From the NCBI GenBank assembly GCA_030599055.1, contig JAUVOS010000025.1:1-16586 (forward strand): 16,586 bases of DNA. Direction: 5' to 3'. Position 1 is the first letter of the stretch. The number at the start of each line of letters is the position of its first letter. Under the pieces are notes generated by a model. That model did not search any database. It was not told where the DNA came from and worked only from the letters and a program-made list of their open reading frames with translations. Below are positions 14,244-16,586 of this stretch, in pieces. The position numbers were made by a program, and so were the translations under genes. Source of the stretch: Lutibacter sp. GTDB taxonomy: Bacteria > Bacteroidota > Bacteroidia > Flavobacteriales > Flavobacteriaceae.

Positions 14244-16399
14244 TATTTTTGTGCGGTTTTATTAGCTTTAATATCAGTTCCTAAACGTTGTAGATAGGCA
14301 ATAAGAGCCGTAATCTCCTTATTCTGAATATTTGCATCAGCATAATTCTTAACATACTCAGGATCTTGATGTAATTCAGCTTCAACTTCTTTAGCTTGCG
14401 CCTCTAAACTGGCTTTGGCACCGGCAATCTCTTCTTCTGTATAAGGAACCCCAAGTACAACCAGAGTTTTCATTTTTTCTTCGATAGTTGAATAATCCAA
14501 ATCATTTTTAATCATCCATGAATATCTAGGCATAATCGTACCCGGAGAAGTTAAACTCGGATCCATCATGTGATTAAAGTGCCAGTTATTGTTGTATTTA
14601 CCTCCTATACGGTGCACGTCTGGTCCCGTTCTACGAGAACCCCATAAGAAAGGATGGTCGTAAACAAATTCTCCAACCTTAGAGTATTCACCATAACGTT
14701 CCACTTCTGAACGGAAAGGACGAATCATCTGAGAGTGGCAATTGTTACAACCCTCTCGCATATATAAATCTCTACCTTCTAATTCAAGTGGAGAATAAGG
14801 TTTTACACTTGCAATAACAGGAACGTTTGATTTAACTAAAATTAAAGGAACTATTTCTACCAATCCACCTATTGCCACAGCGACAAAAGCTAAGAAAGTA
14901 AACAAAACAGTTTTACGTTCTAACCATGTGTGCCATCCTTCTCCTTTCACTCGTTTTCCACTGATAGGTTTAAGAGCTACTGCTTCTGCTAATTCATCAT
15001 CAACTTTGCTTCCCTGTTTCGCAGTTTTAATTAGATTGTAGGTCATTATCAAGAAACCAGTATAATATAAAGAACCACCAAAAGCACGCATGGCATACAT
15101 TGGGATTATTTGAGTTACAGTTTCTAAGAAATTACCATATACTAATACACCAGCTTCGTTAAATTGTTTCCATAAAAATGCTTGTGTAAATCCTGCGATA
15201 TACAGTGGCATAGAATAAAATAAGATACCAATAGTACTAATCCAAAAATGGTAGTTAGCCAATTTGATAGAATACAAATTAGTTTTATACAACTTCTTTA
15301 TTAGCCAGTACAACATACCCGCAATTATAAATCCGTTCCAACCTAGAGTCCCAATATGTACGTGCGCTGGAATCCAGTCTGTATAATGTGCAATTGCATT
15401 TAAATTTTTAAAGGCTAACATAGGTCCTTCAAAGGTTGCCATACCGTAAGCAGTAATGGCTACGACATAGAATTTTAAAATAGGATCTTCACGAACTTTA
15501 TCCCAAGCACCACGCAAGGTTAATAATCCGTTAATCATACCACCCCAAGATGGGAATATGAGCATTACAGAAAAAACTGTTCCTAAATTTTGTGCCCAAT
15601 CCGGTAAGGCTGTATATAATAAATGGTGAGGTCCCGCCCAAATATAAAGGAATATCAATGTCCAGAAATGGATAATCGATAGACGATAGGAATAAATAGG
15701 TCTGTTTGCAGCTTTAGGTACAAAATAATACATTAAACCTAGCATCGGTGTTGTCAAGAAAAATGCAACTGCATTATGTCCATACCACCACTGTACTAAG
15801 GCATCTTGAACACCTGCATACACAGAATAACTTTTCATACCAGATAGAGAAACGGGTAATTCTAAGTTATTAAATATGTACAACATGGCTATTGTTACAA
15901 AGGTTGAGATATAGAACCATATTGCAACATAAATATGACGTTGGCGTCTTTTAAGTAAGGTTCCAATCATGTTGATACCCATTACCACCCATATCAATGT
16001 TACTAAAATGTCAATAGGCCATTCTAATTCGGCATATTCTTTAGTTGATGTATAACCTAAAGGTAAGGTGATTGCAGCTAATACAATAATGATTTGCCAT
16101 CCCCAAAAGTGTAACCTACTAAGAAAATCGCTAAACATACGTGTTTTTAGAAGTCTTTGCATTGAGTAATACATTCCTACAAAGAATCCGTTACCTACAA
16201 AGGCAAAAATTGCAGCGTTGGTGTGTAGTGGGCGCAATCTACCAAAACTTAGCCAAGAAATATCAGCCATATAGTTTGGGTAAATAAATAAAAATGCTAC
16301 CATTAATCCAACTAACATCCCTACAACGCCCCAAAGAACTGTTGCCCAGAAAAATAGTTTTACAATTTTGTTGTCGTAATAAAATTGTTGTTTTTCCAT
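14243..16399 (-). CDS. ccoNO: cbb3 cytochrome c oxidase, fused CcoN-CcoO subunits
   Basis: A 718-residue fusion of the catalytic subunit (about 1-465) and the monohaem subunit (about 490-718) of the high-oxygen-affinity oxidase in the inner membrane. The CcoN part has about 12 membrane helices and the expected ligands: H59 (LRPLHTN, low-spin haem b), H208 (WWYGHN, CuB), Y252 with H258/H259 (LYIWAGPHH, the cross-linked Tyr and CuB ligands), and H346/H348 (IPAHVHIG, haems b3 and b). The CcoO part has a membrane anchor (about 497-521), CNNCHSQ (551-557), and the likely axial Met M623 in TIMPRYSW. Fusion of ccoN and ccoO is known in Bacteroidota, and here the frame is uninterrupted with no stop or start at the junction. 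The ATG at 16399 gives the normal N-terminus. ccoS lies 55 bases upstream on the same strand. Confidence 0.96.
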   Translation of the reverse strand: MEKQQFYYDNKIVKLFFWATVLWGVVGMLVGLMVAFLFIYPNYMADISWLSFGRLRPLHTNAAIFAFVGNGFFVGMYYSMQRLLKTRMFSDFLSRLHFWGWQIIIVLAAITLPLGYTSTKEYAELEWPIDILVTLIWVVMGINMIGTLLKRRQRHIYVAIWFYISTFVTIAMLYIFNNLELPVSLSGMKSYSVYAGVQDALVQWWYGHNAVAFFLTTPMLGLMYYFVPKAANRPIYSYRLSIIHFWTLIFLYIWAGPHHLLYTALPDWAQNLGTVFSVMLIFPSWGGMINGLLTLRGAWDKVREDPILKFYVVAITAYGMATFEGPMLAFKNLNAIAHYTDWIPAHVHIGTLGWNGFIIAGMLYWLIKKLYKTNLYSIKLANYHFWISTIGILFYSMPLYIAGFTQAFLWKQFNEAGVLVYGNFLETVTQIIPMYAMRAFGGSLYYTGFLIMTYNLIKTAKQGSKVDDELAEAVALKPISGKRVKGEGWHTWLERKTVLFTFLAFVAVAIGGLVEIVPLILVKSNVPVIASVKPYSPLELEGRDLYMREGCNNCHSQMIRPFRSEVERYGEYSKVGEFVYDHPFLWGSRRTGPDVHRIGGKYNNNWHFNHMMDPSLTSPGTIMPRYSWMIKNDLDYSTIEEKMKTLVVLGVPYTEEEIAGAKASLEAQAKEVEAELHQDPEYVKNYADANIQNKEITALIAYLQRLGTDIKANKTAQK

Positions 16400-16408
16400 A
16401 CTTAAATT

Positions 16409-16434
16409 GATTAATTAATCCCGATAGCTATCGG
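16409..16434. repeat. Two adjacent perfect palindromes upstream of ccoNO
   Basis: GATTAATTAATC (16409-16420) and CCGATAGCTATCGG (16421-16434) are both perfect palindromes, lying directly side by side in the 55-base gap between ccoS and ccoNO. The second resembles palindromes that are frequently repeated in flavobacterial intergenic regions. The first, extended to TTGATTAATTAATC, only half fits an FNR/CRP box, so regulator binding is uncertain. There is no T-run, so a simple terminator is unlikely. Confidence 0.6.
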
Positions 16435-16454
16435 ATGATTTTGGTTAATTATAT

Positions 16455-16586
16455 TTATTCAGTTTTATTAGCATCTGTTTTTTTGTTTTCCTTTTTAGAA
16501 GGTTTTTTAACCAGCTCGTCATCAAAAAGCATTCGTACTGACGGAGTATATATATCATCGTATTGACCCGTTTTTACATTTCTAAA
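16455..16586 (-). CDS. ccoS: cbb3 oxidase assembly protein CcoS, C-terminal end (runs off right edge)
   Basis: The frame enters from the right edge and ends at TAA (16457-16455), giving 43 visible residues. The segment VKTGQYDDIYTPSVRMLFDD corresponds to the conserved CcoS pattern (SGQFDD-x-x-TP-x-x-R-M-L-F-DD) that follows its single membrane helix, which lies beyond the window. The remaining tail is Lys-rich and variable. CcoS is needed for haem insertion into CcoN in studied species. Its position directly before ccoNO on the same strand fits the usual locus order, with ccoI expected next, outside the window. Confidence 0.88.
   Translation of the reverse strand, partial: FRNVKTGQYDDIYTPSVRMLFDDELVKKPSKKENKKTDANKTE

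Noticed and set aside
11730..16399. Possible missing second haem motif in ccoP due to a frameshift
   Set aside because: The ccoP frame is continuous and the only CxxCH motifs in the locus are those in ccoNO and ccoP; single-haem CcoP is compatible with Bacteroidota.
16408..16421. FNR/CRP box TTGATTAATTAATC before ccoNO
   Set aside because: Only the left half matches the TTGAT-N4-ATCAA consensus; the right half does not, so I do not list it as a site.

Overview
The window looks like chromosomal DNA from a low-GC member of the Bacteroidota, most probably family Flavobacteriaceae. The evidence is a fused ccoN/ccoO oxidase gene, a CcoP-type subunit with a single haem c site, a KDO-8-phosphate synthase with the metal-binding Cys, envelope proteins with signal peptides ending in AQ or SQ, few recognisable Shine-Dalgarno sequences, and several TAnnTTTG (-7 type) motifs before genes. 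It is mostly ordinary core chromosome. One small inverted-repeat-flanked cassette looks like a later insertion.

Left part (1-6114). The 5' portion of aroB (minus strand) runs off the left edge. It is separated by a strong hairpin terminator from a 43-residue membrane miniprotein gene. prfC (release factor 3, minus) is divergent from idi (isopentenyl-diphosphate isomerase, plus). idi overlaps a secreted MORN-repeat protein gene. kdsA (LPS KDO synthesis, minus) converges on the MORN gene with a gap of 15 bases. Upstream of kdsA on the same strand lie a family-2 glycosyltransferase and ftsE, with 1 base between the ftsE stop and the most likely glycosyltransferase start.

Middle part (6115-11721). 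A 320-base intergenic region with a candidate promoter precedes a 1005-residue exported tetratricopeptide-repeat protein. A 576-residue outer-membrane beta-barrel protein, probably of the TonB-receptor-like class, follows on the same strand. Between them sits a gene for a 23S-rRNA-intervening-sequence type four-helix-bundle protein, flanked by a perfect 20-bp inverted repeat inside longer AG-rich repeats. Removing this cassette would leave the TPR and barrel genes about 20 bases apart, so it appears to be inserted in an operon.

Right part (11722-16586). A minus-strand cbb3 cytochrome oxidase locus reads ccoS (C-terminal end only), ccoNO fusion, ccoQ, ccoP, terminator, ccoG. The first structural genes overlap one another. 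CcoNO, CcoQ and CcoP form the high-affinity terminal oxidase, and CcoS and CcoG are copper/assembly factors. No ccoH follows ccoG, which abuts the convergent barrel gene.

I found no rRNA, tRNA, CRISPR array, recognisable transposase, phage or toxin system. The most unusual item is the inverted-repeat-flanked four-helix-bundle cassette. The least characterised genes are the TPR/barrel pair and the 43-residue miniprotein.
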